From: Eudoraea sp.
Lineage (GTDB): Bacteria; Bacteroidota; Bacteroidia; Flavobacteriales; Flavobacteriaceae
Direction: 5' to 3'
Length of the DNA: 7,786 nucleotides
Assembly (NCBI GenBank): GCA_013041785.1
Contig: JABDRK010000181.1
Span: 1 to 7,786, forward strand
Made by a program: the position numbers and the translations under genes. Shown in pieces: positions 1-6,187 of the stretch. The notes under the pieces are model-generated. The model made no database searches. It saw nothing but the letters and a program-made list of their open reading frames with translations, and was not told where the DNA came from. Position 1 is the first letter of the stretch, and every line of letters starts with the position of its first letter.

Positions 1-1
1 G

Positions 2-1273
2 GCTGAAGTTACAGATACCGAAAAACCCGAGGTAATTGAAAAAACTACCGTGCCCGGGAATAGACAAGCAGGCGAAAGGCTACGGGAAGCGGACGCTGTT
101 GTGGAACAAGCAGAAACCCAGTCTGGCGAACAGATGAACAGCCTTGAACAACCAGTATTAAAAACCGCTGTTGCTTCAGGCGAAACAGGTTCAAAAAAAG
201 TGGATACGACAAAAAACACAGAAACTGTTTTGGAGGGTAAAGGAGAAGCTGGTGCCAAAGGAAATAATGCCCTGGCTGAGCGGGATCAGGAAGACGGAAT
301 TGCGCCCATATCGGAAACAGCTAATAAAGCTGAAGAAGATACACGTATTGCTAAAAATGACGTACTGCCCAATACTGAGAAGTTAACACCACAGGATCCA
401 AATAAGCTTCAGAAAGGAGTAGCCGTGGCTGAAGTTCAGGAGGAGCATGAAGAAGGGGCCGTGGCCGATGAAACGGAAAAGAAATCCATCTTTGAGGTGC
501 TCGAGGAAAAGGAAGAAGAGGCCGTGGCCGAAACTGCCTCCGACCGCTGGTCAGTTGGTCCTATGGTAGCCCCGGTATACTTTAATACCCTGGCCGAAGG
601 TTCACCCATTCATTCCAATTTTGTAGCCAATACCAAATCCGGGAATGTAAACCTGAGTTATGGGGTTGCAGTCAGTTATAAAATAACGGACAAACTCAGT
701 GTCCGCTCAGGGCTGCACCGGGTAGACTATGGTTACGATACAGATGATATTCGGTTCTCTTCCTCCTTAACGGCAGCTACGAGTGCCCTGATCGAAAATA
801 TTGATTACGATTCCAATTCACGGACCCTGGTGGTGGAAAGCCGGGCCAGCCGTGGGGCTCAGGAAAGCGCTGTCCTTGATGCCAGCGAAGTGAACGCGCC
901 AAGCCCGGCACGGGAAGGCCGTATGGTACAGGATTTTGGTTACCTCGAAGTCCCTATGGAATTGCAGTACAACCTGGTCGATAATAAACTTGGGGTAAAC
1001 CTCATCGGGGGCTTAAGTTCCCTGTTCCTTATGGAAAATTCCGTGACCCTGGTAGCAGACAATGCAGCTACCTCCATGGGGGAGGCGAATAACATTAATG
1101 AGGTGAATTTCAGCACCAATTTTGGTCTGGGTCTGTATTACCGGTTTACACCGAAAATGCAGTTGAACCTGGAACCCATGTTCAAATACCAGTTAAATAC
1201 CTTCTCAGATGCTGCCGGAAACTTCCAGCCCTTTTCTTTGGGAGTCTACAGCGGACTGAGCTTTAAATTTTAA
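2..1273 (+). CDS. Outer-membrane beta-barrel protein, 3' part (5' end outside window)
   Basis: The reading frame is open to the left edge: codons 2-49 read through without a stop, so the GTG at 50 is not a convincing start and the gene is 5'-truncated by the window. Two parts are visible. From the edge to about 541 the protein is acidic and low-complexity (E, K, A, T rich), with repeated AVAE/AVAD words, and looks like a flexible periplasmic linker. From about 542 (DRWSVGPMVAPVYFN) it changes to alternating polar/aromatic strands (LSYGVAVSYKITDKLSVRSG, LEVPMELQYNLV, FGLGLYYRFTPKMQLNLEP) and ends GLSFKF, with the terminal Phe typical of outer-membrane barrels. In Flavobacteriia such linker-plus-barrel proteins often follow sigma/anti-sigma factor genes. 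That context lies outside the window and is only inferred. The ligand or function is unknown. A terminator follows about 60 bp downstream. Confidence 0.85.
   Translation, partial: AEVTDTEKPEVIEKTTVPGNRQAGERLREADAVVEQAETQSGEQMNSLEQPVLKTAVASGETGSKKVDTTKNTETVLEGKGEAGAKGNNALAERDQEDGIAPISETANKAEEDTRIAKNDVLPNTEKLTPQDPNKLQKGVAVAEVQEEHEEGAVADETEKKSIFEVLEEKEEEAVAETASDRWSVGPMVAPVYFNTLAEGSPIHSNFVANTKSGNVNLSYGVAVSYKITDKLSVRSGLHRVDYGYDTDDIRFSSSLTAATSALIENIDYDSNSRTLVVESRASRGAQESAVLDASEVNAPSPAREGRMVQDFGYLEVPMELQYNLVDNKLGVNLIGGLSSLFLMENSVTLVADNAATSMGEANNINEVNFSTNFGLGLYYRFTPKMQLNLEPMFKYQLNTFSDAAGNFQPFSLGVYSGLSFKF
449..531 (+). repeat. Short direct repeat inside the acidic linker
   Basis: A 20-bp unit at 449-468 recurs at 512-531 with one mismatch (GAAGAAGGGGCCGTGGCCGA versus GAAGAAGAGGCCGTGGCCGA). 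It encodes EEGAVAD and EEEAVAE. A third, more diverged copy of the AVAE word lies at about 421-432. All copies are in frame, so copy-number change would alter linker length without a frameshift. This is probably an ordinary low-complexity linker repeat. Confidence 0.6.
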
Positions 1274-1331
1274 AATGTAAAATATACATGAAGTTGGTTA
1301 GGTTAGTGGCCGCCAAGGCGGCGACTCCTTT

Positions 1332-1364
1332 AAGCGCCCCGGTATCCCCGGGGTGTTTTTATTT
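1332..1364 (+). terminator. Intrinsic terminator after the beta-barrel gene
   Basis: An 8-bp stem, CGCCCCGG (1335-1342) with CCGGGGTG (1348-1355, one G-T wobble), encloses a 5-nt loop and is followed by TTTTTATTT. Flanking A residues (1332-1333) can pair with the first T residues. A second GC-rich hairpin, GCCGCC/GGCGGC at 1309-1322, lies just upstream and may add to it. The element separates the barrel gene from the downstream membrane-protein gene. Confidence 0.85.
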
Positions 1365-1516
1365 GAAGCTCCCGGGTAAACTTAACCCGACTCCTTTAGA
1401 TTCAGGATAAATCCTATCTTTAATTTTATTAAATGCATAAAACCACATAAGCACCTGCCCTTGATCGCAAAACCTACTTAAGTCAAAACTTAACAATTGA
1501 GTTAAAACAAAACAGC

Positions 1517-2161
1517 ATGTTTATAGGACATTTCGCCATTGGATTATTAGCAAAAAAAAACAATGCCCTGCCCTCATTGGCAATGATGTTCATTGCTGTA
1601 CAATTGTTAGATCTGATCTGGCCTGTGCTGGTCCTCTTTGGAATTGAATCCCTGTCCATAGACCCAGGAAACACCAAATTAACGCATCTTAGTTTTGATT
1701 ATTATCCCTATTCACATAGTCTGCTTGCAGCTTCTTTTTGGAGTGTGTTGTTGGGAACTTGTTACTTTCTGTTTACTAAAAATAGAAAAGGATCTTTAAT
1801 CCTCGGAGGATTAGTGATGAGTCATTGGATTTTGGATTTCATTACACATCGCCCCGATTTGCCACTATCCCCTTTTACAGAAACAAAAGTTGGCTTGGGA
1901 CTATGGAATTATCCGATTTTAGAAATATTTCTTGAGTTATTGGTATTTGGAGTTGGGGCAATTCTATACTTCAAATCTGCTAACTTCAAACGAAAAATCA
2001 GATTTTGGATATTAATTATTTTCCTTTTGGTTGTTCATTTAATGAATCTCTTTGGTCCTCCACCTCCCAATACCATGGCAGTTGCCTGGTCTGCCAACCT
2101 CATGTGGATAATAATTATCTGGGCTTGGTGGATTGAAAGAAAGCGCTCCATTAGTTTGTGA
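1517..2161 (+). CDS. YdjM-like inner-membrane putative metal-dependent hydrolase
   Basis: The 214-residue protein has about six hydrophobic segments. It begins MFIGHFAIGLLAKK, the N-terminal signature of the YdjM-type membrane family (named in databases as LexA-binding, inner-membrane-associated putative hydrolase). Candidate metal ligands are spaced as in that family: H5, D32 (LLDLIW), H67 (YPYSHS), then H103, D107 and H111 in HWILDFITH. The substrate is unknown, and metal-dependent hydrolysis is a family prediction rather than a demonstrated activity. The ATG at 1517 is preferred because the GHFAIG motif follows at once. The leader is A-rich with no Shine-Dalgarno. The gene looks more AT-rich than the barrel gene before it. 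Its stop overlaps the start of a peptidase remnant in another frame, suggesting that it was inserted or joined here by rearrangement. Confidence 0.8.
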   Translation: MFIGHFAIGLLAKKNNALPSLAMMFIAVQLLDLIWPVLVLFGIESLSIDPGNTKLTHLSFDYYPYSHSLLAASFWSVLLGTCYFLFTKNRKGSLILGGLVMSHWILDFITHRPDLPLSPFTETKVGLGLWNYPILEIFLELLVFGVGAILYFKSANFKRKIRFWILIIFLLVVHLMNLFGPPPPNTMAVAWSANLMWIIIIWAWWIERKRSISL

Positions 2162-2258
2162 ATACGTCCAGTATTACGAGGGAGGCCATATGATGTATAC
2201 ACACGAACCTGATTTTATAAAACTGTCCAATGATATCCGGGCCTTTTTGACTGAATAA
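2160..2258 (+). pseudogene. C-terminal remnant of an S10 serine carboxypeptidase
   Basis: In the frame starting at 2160, the 32 codons before TAA (2256-2258) begin EYVQYYEGGHMMYTHEP and end KLSNDIRAFLTE. This matches my memory of the conserved end of bacterial peptidase S10 family proteins: the Y-Y-E-x-G-H-M-M-Y segment carries the catalytic His (here codon 2187-2189), followed by a closing helix of the form KLSxDIRxFL. Upstream the same frame runs into the YdjM-like gene with no peptidase-like sequence and reaches a stop at 2112, so the Ser- and Asp-bearing body of the enzyme is absent. A 22-residue ORF from ATG 2190, behind GAGGGAGG, could be read but is probably not a gene. The family assignment is from motif memory and was not searched. 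Confidence 0.7.
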
Positions 2259-2282
2259 ACCAATACACTGGCAAAGTAAAAT

Positions 2283-2735
2283 ATGAACATAATATCCATA
2301 AGGGACAATCCTGAGTATAAGGACGAAGCTATAGCCTATTTTCAAAGAAGCTGGCCCAGTGTAAGGCCTGAAATCTACGAAGATTGCATCAGTTACAGTA
2401 TTGGTGCCAGGGATAGTTTGCCTCAGTGGTATTTGCTTCAAAAAGAAGGAGAGATAATTGGTTGTGCCGGACTCATAACCAATGACTTCATAAGCAGGGG
2501 GGATTTATATCCCTGGATTTGCGGAATATTTATTGACGAAAAGCATCGCGGAAATGCATATGCCTCGTTGCTTATGGAACAAGCAAAGCGCGACGCCAAA
2601 AAAGCAGGATTTGGATACGTATACCTGTGTACAGGCCATATTGGATATTATGAAAAATACGGTTTCACCTATATCGGTCAGGGGTACCATCCCTGGGGAG
2701 AAGAATCTCGGATTTATGAAATCGCTTTGGCATAA
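2283..2735 (+). CDS. GNAT family N-acetyltransferase
   Basis: The 150-residue protein has the size and layout of a single-domain GNAT enzyme, which transfers an acetyl group from acetyl-CoA to an amine. The central strand plus pyrophosphate-binding loop is visible at residues 79-94 (ICGIFIDEKHRGNAYA). It fits R/Q-x-x-G-x-G/A with K87 in the first position, then G90 and A92. The C-terminal motif B region contains GYYEKYGF (121-128), the usual segment that closes the CoA site. The substrate cannot be told from the sequence. The ATG at 2283 lies 24 nt after the peptidase remnant and follows an A-rich leader without Shine-Dalgarno. It is the first gene of a closely spaced run: a small membrane protein starts 15 nt after its stop. 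Confidence 0.88.
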   Translation: MNIISIRDNPEYKDEAIAYFQRSWPSVRPEIYEDCISYSIGARDSLPQWYLLQKEGEIIGCAGLITNDFISRGDLYPWICGIFIDEKHRGNAYASLLMEQAKRDAKKAGFGYVYLCTGHIGYYEKYGFTYIGQGYHPWGEESRIYEIALA

Positions 2736-2750
2736 AAAAGCAGTGCTCAT

Positions 2751-2900
2751 ATGAAAAACCAGAAAATCAACACTATCTTTCTTGTATTGGGAAGCGTATG
2801 GGTAATTGTAGGATTGCTTATCTATCAAAACAAAGCAATATGGCCTATGGGATTTATTTTCCTGATCATTGGTTTGATTGGGAAATTTGGCCGCAAGTAA
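2751..2900 (+). CDS. Two-helix membrane microprotein (49 aa), hypothetical
   Basis: The ORF starts at ATG 2751 and ends with TAA at 2898-2900. The product starts MKNQKINTIFLVLGSVWVIV and ends GLIGKFGRK. A basic N-terminus precedes a first hydrophobic helix (about residues 8-25), a short polar turn (YQNKAIWP, 25-32), a second helix (about 33-44) and a basic C-terminal tail (KFGRK). This predicts a helical hairpin with both ends in the cytoplasm. It sits 15 nt after the acetyltransferase and 39 nt before the SDR gene, on the same strand, so co-transcription is likely. No Shine-Dalgarno is obvious. I do not recognise a named family. The clean hydrophobic pattern and placement support it as a real gene. 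Confidence 0.7.
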   Translation: MKNQKINTIFLVLGSVWVIVGLLIYQNKAIWPMGFIFLIIGLIGKFGRK

Positions 2901-2939
2901 ATACAATTGGGCCTGCGTTTATCTCAAAAAGAAAGGAAC

Positions 2940-3542
2940 ATGAGAATCTTGATTATTGGAGGAAAAGGAACTATCGGGCAAGTGGTAACGGAATACTTCT
3001 CAAAAGAGAATGAAGTAATTGTCGCGGGTAGGACCAGCGGTGATTTAAAAATTGATATTGCGGACAGTGCATCGATAAAAAAAGGACTGGAACAAGCTGG
3101 TAAACTCGATGCTATACTTTGCATTGCCGGAGAAGCCAAATGGGCCGACTTTAACGAACTCTCGGAAGCGGATTATTATATCGGATTAAAAAGCAAGCTC
3201 ATGGGCCAGGTGAACCTGGTCAGGATTGGGCAGCACTATTTAACTCCAAAAGGCTCCATCACCCTGTCAACCGGAATACTGGCTGATGATCCCGTGGTAA
3301 AAACGAGCAGTGCAGCCATGGTGAATGGGGGCATTCACAGTTTTGTTCGGGCGGTTAGTCTGGAAATGGAGAAAGGCATTCGTATCAATGCCGTATCCCT
3401 GGGGGTAGTGTCAGATGCTTATGAAAAGTATAAGGACTATTTCCCAGGCCATAACCCTGTTGCCATGAACAAAGTGGTCAATGCCTATGTGCGCAGTGTA
3501 AAGGGAAAGGGCAGTGGAGAAATAATCAGGGTATATGAATAA
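2940..3542 (+). CDS. Lin1944-like short-chain dehydrogenase/reductase without canonical active site
   Basis: The start at ATG 2940 gives 200 residues and places the Rossmann strand MRILIIGGKGTIG at the N-terminus, with GAAAGGA just upstream. An upstream TTG at 2907 would add an unlikely extension. The glycine-rich dinucleotide loop is G7-G8-K-G10-T-I-G13. The usual NAG motif appears as IAG (62-64), and a Ser lies at 110 in TLSTG. Aligning SSAAMVNGGIHSFVRAVSLE (123-142) with classical SDRs puts A125 and N129 where the catalytic Tyr and Lys of YxxxK belong. The features KSKLMGQVNL, IGQHYL and GIRINAVS match the Lin1944-like SDR subgroup, known for lacking those residues and having no assigned function. 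It may bind NAD(P)(H) as a regulator or catalyse an unusual reaction. It is the last gene of the run with the acetyltransferase. Confidence 0.87.
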   Translation: MRILIIGGKGTIGQVVTEYFSKENEVIVAGRTSGDLKIDIADSASIKKGLEQAGKLDAILCIAGEAKWADFNELSEADYYIGLKSKLMGQVNLVRIGQHYLTPKGSITLSTGILADDPVVKTSSAAMVNGGIHSFVRAVSLEMEKGIRINAVSLGVVSDAYEKYKDYFPGHNPVAMNKVVNAYVRSVKGKGSGEIIRVYE

Positions 3543-3622
3543 TTAGCATTTAAGATCAGAAGCGACAACAAAATAGAAATCATACCTGTTTAAATGACCA
3601 TTCCAGGCATATACCAGCCATT

Positions 3623-3634
3623 GAAATTAATTTC
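3623..3634. promoter_or_regulatory. 12-bp perfect palindrome at the start of the AraC-type gene
   Basis: GAAATTAATTTC is a perfect dyad ending two bases before the ATG at 3637, where a ribosome-binding site would normally lie. It could be an operator for autoregulation or chance in an AT-rich leader. No TAnnTTTG box was found in the 94-bp gap. Confidence 0.35.
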
Positions 3635-3636
3635 TT

Positions 3637-4440
3637 ATGAAATCAGATCCCATTAAAATTTCCCGAATTGTAAATCAGATTACTGAAAAACCAGAAGATG
3701 GGTTGCTCTACATATGTTGGATACAGAATGAAATTAAAGGCATTGAAATCGATGGTGCCTTTCATAAAAATGTGTCGAATTCAATTTTTTTCCTAAACGC
3801 AAACCTGCATTGGAAGATATTTGGGATTCAGAATCAGATTTCCCCGGGTTATATCCTGTCCATGAAGGCTGAAGTATTAAATAATCCTGTTTTAAGTAAA
3901 CTTCATATCAATGAACTCAGGCTGTTTAATTCGTCTGAAATTCCTGTTATAAATCTAAGCCCGGGAATTGCGATAAGAACGCAGTCCATCTTGGAAATGA
4001 TTGATGAACTTCTTGGATCTGAGCTCAATCACAGAGATGAGGCGATATTATCATTATTGAACACCTTTTTCGTCTATTGCGATGGCCAGTGCAATATTAA
4101 ATCTGTTATTACTGAAAAAGGATCCAAAAAGACCATAGTGTACGGGTTTAAAAATTTAGTAGACAGCCATTTGTCTCAATATCACGACGTTTCTGACTAT
4201 GCCAGGCTGCTAAATATATCCCCAAAATACCTCAATGAATGTGTAAAAGAAGTTTTGGGTGTAACTGCTAAAGCTATCATTGCTGAACAGCTGCTGATGA
4301 GATCCCGGCATTTTTTAAAATTCTCTGATCGGACCGTAAAGGAAATTAGTTATGAATTGGGGTTTTCTTCACCTGATTATTTCAGCTATTTCTTTAAAAA
4401 TCATACGGGAACATCCCCTTCCTCCCTAAGGAAATTCTAA
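3637..4440 (+). CDS. AraC-family transcriptional regulator
   Basis: The 267-residue protein has the two-part AraC layout. Residues 1 to about 150 form a beta-rich sensor-like domain, containing SNSIFFLNANLHW and ISPGYILSMKAEVL, which resembles cupin-type AraC sensor regions but is too diverged to name a ligand. Residues about 168-267 carry the paired helix-turn-helix DNA-binding domain. The first HTH is around 184-205 (DVSDYARLLNISPKYLNECV). The second is around 232-255, with TVKEISYELGFSSPDYFSYF and then FKNHTGTSPSSLRKF, the classic AraC signature at the C-terminus. The cupin gene begins 84 bp downstream on the same strand, and the gap contains phased repeats, so that gene is the simplest target candidate. 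The ATG at 3637 has no Shine-Dalgarno and directly follows a palindrome. Confidence 0.93.
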   Translation: MKSDPIKISRIVNQITEKPEDGLLYICWIQNEIKGIEIDGAFHKNVSNSIFFLNANLHWKIFGIQNQISPGYILSMKAEVLNNPVLSKLHINELRLFNSSEIPVINLSPGIAIRTQSILEMIDELLGSELNHRDEAILSLLNTFFVYCDGQCNIKSVITEKGSKKTIVYGFKNLVDSHLSQYHDVSDYARLLNISPKYLNECVKEVLGVTAKAIIAEQLLMRSRHFLKFSDRTVKEISYELGFSSPDYFSYFFKNHTGTSPSSLRKF

Positions 4441-4450
4441 TAGTTCCGAA

Positions 4451-4487
4451 ATTCCAAGGGAATTCCGAGATATTCGAATAACATTCG
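4451..4487. promoter_or_regulatory. Four helically phased ATTC(C/G) repeats, candidate regulator sites
   Basis: ATTCC occurs at 4451 and 4462, and ATTCG at 4472 and 4483, giving steps of 11, 10 and 11 bp (one DNA turn each). They lie between the AraC-type gene and the cupin gene, 38-74 bp before the cupin start. Same-face direct repeats upstream of a promoter are a common arrangement for AraC-type activators. Binding is inferred, not shown. Confidence 0.4.
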
Positions 4488-4524
4488 GCATCCTTTAACG
4501 CTATCTTGAAACAAAACAAATCTC

Positions 4525-5070
4525 ATGGATAGAAAATCATTTTTAAAAAAATCGAGTATTGCGATCGGATTGGTTTGTATTCCGGGAATCGCAAGAAGCA
4601 ACAATGGTCAGTTAAGTACGGAATTATTCAATGAACCAAAACCTAAAATTGTCCGTGATAATGAAGGTGATGTTTTAAATGTCATCGGAGACATCCAAAC
4701 ACACAAATTAGTTGGGGGAGATACAAACAACCAAATTGTTGAATGGGTAAATGAAGTAGACCCGGGGGTTGGCATTCCTCCCCATGTCCATACCAAAGAG
4801 GATGAAATTTTCAGGGTACTCAAAGGGCAGGTTGAAATCATGGTGGGTGGAAAGACCACCGTTTTAGAAGCAGGGGATGTTGCCTTTGCCCCAAAGAACA
4901 TTGTTCACTCCTGGAAGATCATCGGGACCGGTAAAGCGAGCATGTCTACCAGTGCTTTCCCGGCAGGAATAGAGCTTATGTTCGGAGAACTGGGTGAATT
5001 GCCCCCTGGTCCACCAGACTTTGAAAAAGTAGCAGAGATCTGTGGCAGGTACGGGATACGCTTCGTCTGA
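4525..5070 (+). CDS. Exported cupin-domain protein
   Basis: The 181-residue protein starts MDRKSFLKKSSIAIGLVCIP, a basic n-region followed by a hydrophobic stretch and then ARSNNG. This looks like a signal peptide (Tat-substrate-like opening without a twin Arg, or Sec), so export is likely. A single cupin barrel follows. Motif 1 is at about 81-101 (GVGIPPHVHTKEDEIFRVLKG), with H87, H89 and E94 as likely metal ligands. Motif 2 is at 117-131 (GDVAFAPKNIVHSWK), with H128. Such small cupins include quercetinase-like dioxygenases, isomerases and simple binding proteins, and the reaction cannot be chosen here. The C-terminal tail (ELGELPPGPPDFEKVAEICG) resembles that of other dioxygenase-like cupins. 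It probably forms a regulator-target pair with the AraC-type gene 84 bp upstream and is followed by a strong terminator. Confidence 0.85.
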   Translation: MDRKSFLKKSSIAIGLVCIPGIARSNNGQLSTELFNEPKPKIVRDNEGDVLNVIGDIQTHKLVGGDTNNQIVEWVNEVDPGVGIPPHVHTKEDEIFRVLKGQVEIMVGGKTTVLEAGDVAFAPKNIVHSWKIIGTGKASMSTSAFPAGIELMFGELGELPPGPPDFEKVAEICGRYGIRFV

Positions 5071-5095
5071 TAGTGCTTGGCTGTATCAACAAGGT

Positions 5096-5133
5096 AAAAG
5101 CGGTTTGGGCGTAGTCTTAAACCGCTTTTTTTT
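5096..5133 (+). terminator. Strong intrinsic terminator after the cupin gene
   Basis: An 11-bp perfect stem pairs AAAAGCGGTTT (5096-5106) with AAACCGCTTTT (5119-5129). It encloses a 12-nt loop and runs into a T tract ending at 5133. It begins 25 nt after the cupin stop. The A tract on the left makes it potentially bidirectional, although no converging gene exists here. Confidence 0.93.
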
Positions 5134-5220
5134 GGTAAATTGTTAAAGGAAAATCGAGTGCTTTTACCTCCTTATACGTTAGTCACAAATGGTAAAGCAG
5201 CATAGAAAAACAAAAACGCC

Positions 5221-5730
5221 ATGATTCCGACCGCAATTGTAAAAGAACTCTCCAGGAACCGGCAGATTTTTAAAGAACTGCTCAGCAGTTTAGAGGAAGA
5301 AATGTATGTATGGAAAACCGGGCCCGAAAAATGGTGTTTGCTGGAAGTGGTCTGTCATCTTTACGATGAGGAACGGGAAGATTTTCGGGCCAGGACCAAA
5401 CATGTTCTCGAGACTCCTGATGAACCAATCCCACTATTTGATCAGCTTAGCTGGGTAATAGATCGGGAGTATATGCGACAGGATTTTGCGGAGAAATTGG
5501 AGGCCTTTTTAAAGGAACGCAAGCAATCTATCACCTGGTTAGAATCCCTGCAGGCTCCAAAATGGGAAAATGCCTATGATCACCCTAAATTGGGGCCAAT
5601 GACTGCCAGGATGTTCCTGACTAATTGGCTTGCCCATGATTATTTCCATATCCGGCAAATAATCAAAATAAAATTTGGGTATTTACAACAACAAACCAGG
5701 GAAGATTTATCCTATGCAGGGGATTGGTGA
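5221..5730 (+). CDS. DinB-like domain protein (putative metal-dependent enzyme)
   Basis: The 169-residue all-helical protein fits the DinB/YfiT-like superfamily of four-helix bundles. The three His ligands expected of the family are visible: H46 in the second helix (LLEVVCHLYDEE), and H139 and H143 in LAHDYFHIRQI. The typical opening also matches: an N-terminal helix, the WKTGPEKW segment that leads into it, and the closing HDYFHIRQI. Relatives include damage-inducible proteins and thiol-dependent (bacillithiol, mycothiol, glutathione) transferases. The substrate is not evident here, and the DinB name does not mean DNA polymerase IV. The ATG at 5221 follows an A-rich leader (AAAAACAAAAACGCC). 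It is the first gene after a strong terminator and is followed, 59 nt after its stop, by a DUF302 gene, so it probably heads an operon. Confidence 0.87.
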   Translation: MIPTAIVKELSRNRQIFKELLSSLEEEMYVWKTGPEKWCLLEVVCHLYDEEREDFRARTKHVLETPDEPIPLFDQLSWVIDREYMRQDFAEKLEAFLKERKQSITWLESLQAPKWENAYDHPKLGPMTARMFLTNWLAHDYFHIRQIIKIKFGYLQQQTREDLSYAGDW

Positions 5731-5789
5731 CAAATGGAAAAGAAGTACATTTAGGTTACCAATCTACAGTTAATATAAAAACTAAAAAT

Positions 5790-6179
5790 ATGAGTTATTA
5801 CTTTGAAACAACCTTAACTGAAACATCATTTGATGAAGCTATTGAAAAAACCATGGCCGCACTTCAGAAAGAAGGCTTTGGCGTGCTCACCGAAATTGAC
5901 TTAAAATCAACTTTTAAAAAAAAGTTGGATAAGGATTTTTACAACTATAAGATTTTAGGCGCCTGTAATGCTCCCTTTGCCTATGAAGCACTGCAGTCTG
6001 AGAATAAAATTGGCACCATGTTGCCCTGCAACGTAATCGTGCAGGAAAAGGAACCCGGCCGGGTTGAAGTTTCTGCAGTGGACCCCATATCCTCCATGAT
6101 GTCCGTTGAAAATGAGGCATTAGGAGAAATTGCTTCAGAAGTACAGGAGAAGTTAAAAAGGGTCATAGACAGCCTGTAA
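5790..6179 (+). CDS. DUF302 domain protein
   Basis: The ATG at 5790 gives a 129-residue protein starting MSYYFETTLTETSFDEAIEK, the normal beginning of the DUF302 fold. The same frame extends up to 5724, but that would overlap the previous gene and add unrelated residues. The first helix (FDEAIEKTMAALQKEGFGVL, 14-33) is followed by TEIDLKSTFKKKL and the family core YKILGACNAPFAYEAL (53-68), with C59, then IGTMLPCNVIVQE with C80. DUF302 proteins are small alpha/beta, TBP-like folds of unknown function, often near redox or stress genes, and they occur alone or in fusions. There is no signal peptide, so the product should be cytoplasmic. The leader is A-rich. The next gene begins 8 nt after its stop, which supports co-transcription. 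Confidence 0.9.
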   Translation: MSYYFETTLTETSFDEAIEKTMAALQKEGFGVLTEIDLKSTFKKKLDKDFYNYKILGACNAPFAYEALQSENKIGTMLPCNVIVQEKEPGRVEVSAVDPISSMMSVENEALGEIASEVQEKLKRVIDSL

Positions 6180-6187
6180 GAGGAGGC

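Noticed and set aside
1415..1422. TATCTTTA as a -7 box for the YdjM-like gene
   Set aside because: It has one mismatch to TAnnTTTG, no -33 TTG at a suitable distance, and lies about 95 bp from the start in AT-rich DNA.
2190..2258. 22-codon ORF from ATG 2190 behind GAGGGAGG
   Set aside because: It is the end of a longer peptidase-like frame. The apparent Shine-Dalgarno encodes the conserved E-G-G of that remnant, so it is better explained as a scar than as a leader peptide.
2907..2939. Upstream TTG start for the SDR gene
   Set aside because: It would add 11 residues before the Rossmann strand. ATG 2940 has a good purine-rich site and gives the normal family N-terminus.
2924..3139. Minus-strand ORF antisense to the SDR gene, and similar minus-strand ORFs elsewhere
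   Set aside because: They lie entirely opposite well-supported genes and show no family motifs.
5140..5182. Promoter-like TTG and TACGTTAG before the DinB-like gene
   Set aside because: The spacer is about 32 bp instead of about 19-21, and the -7 box has a mismatch.
5724..5789. Upstream GTG start for the DUF302 gene
   Set aside because: It overlaps the DinB-like gene's stop and adds residues unlike the family. ATG 5790 starts directly at the DUF302 fold.
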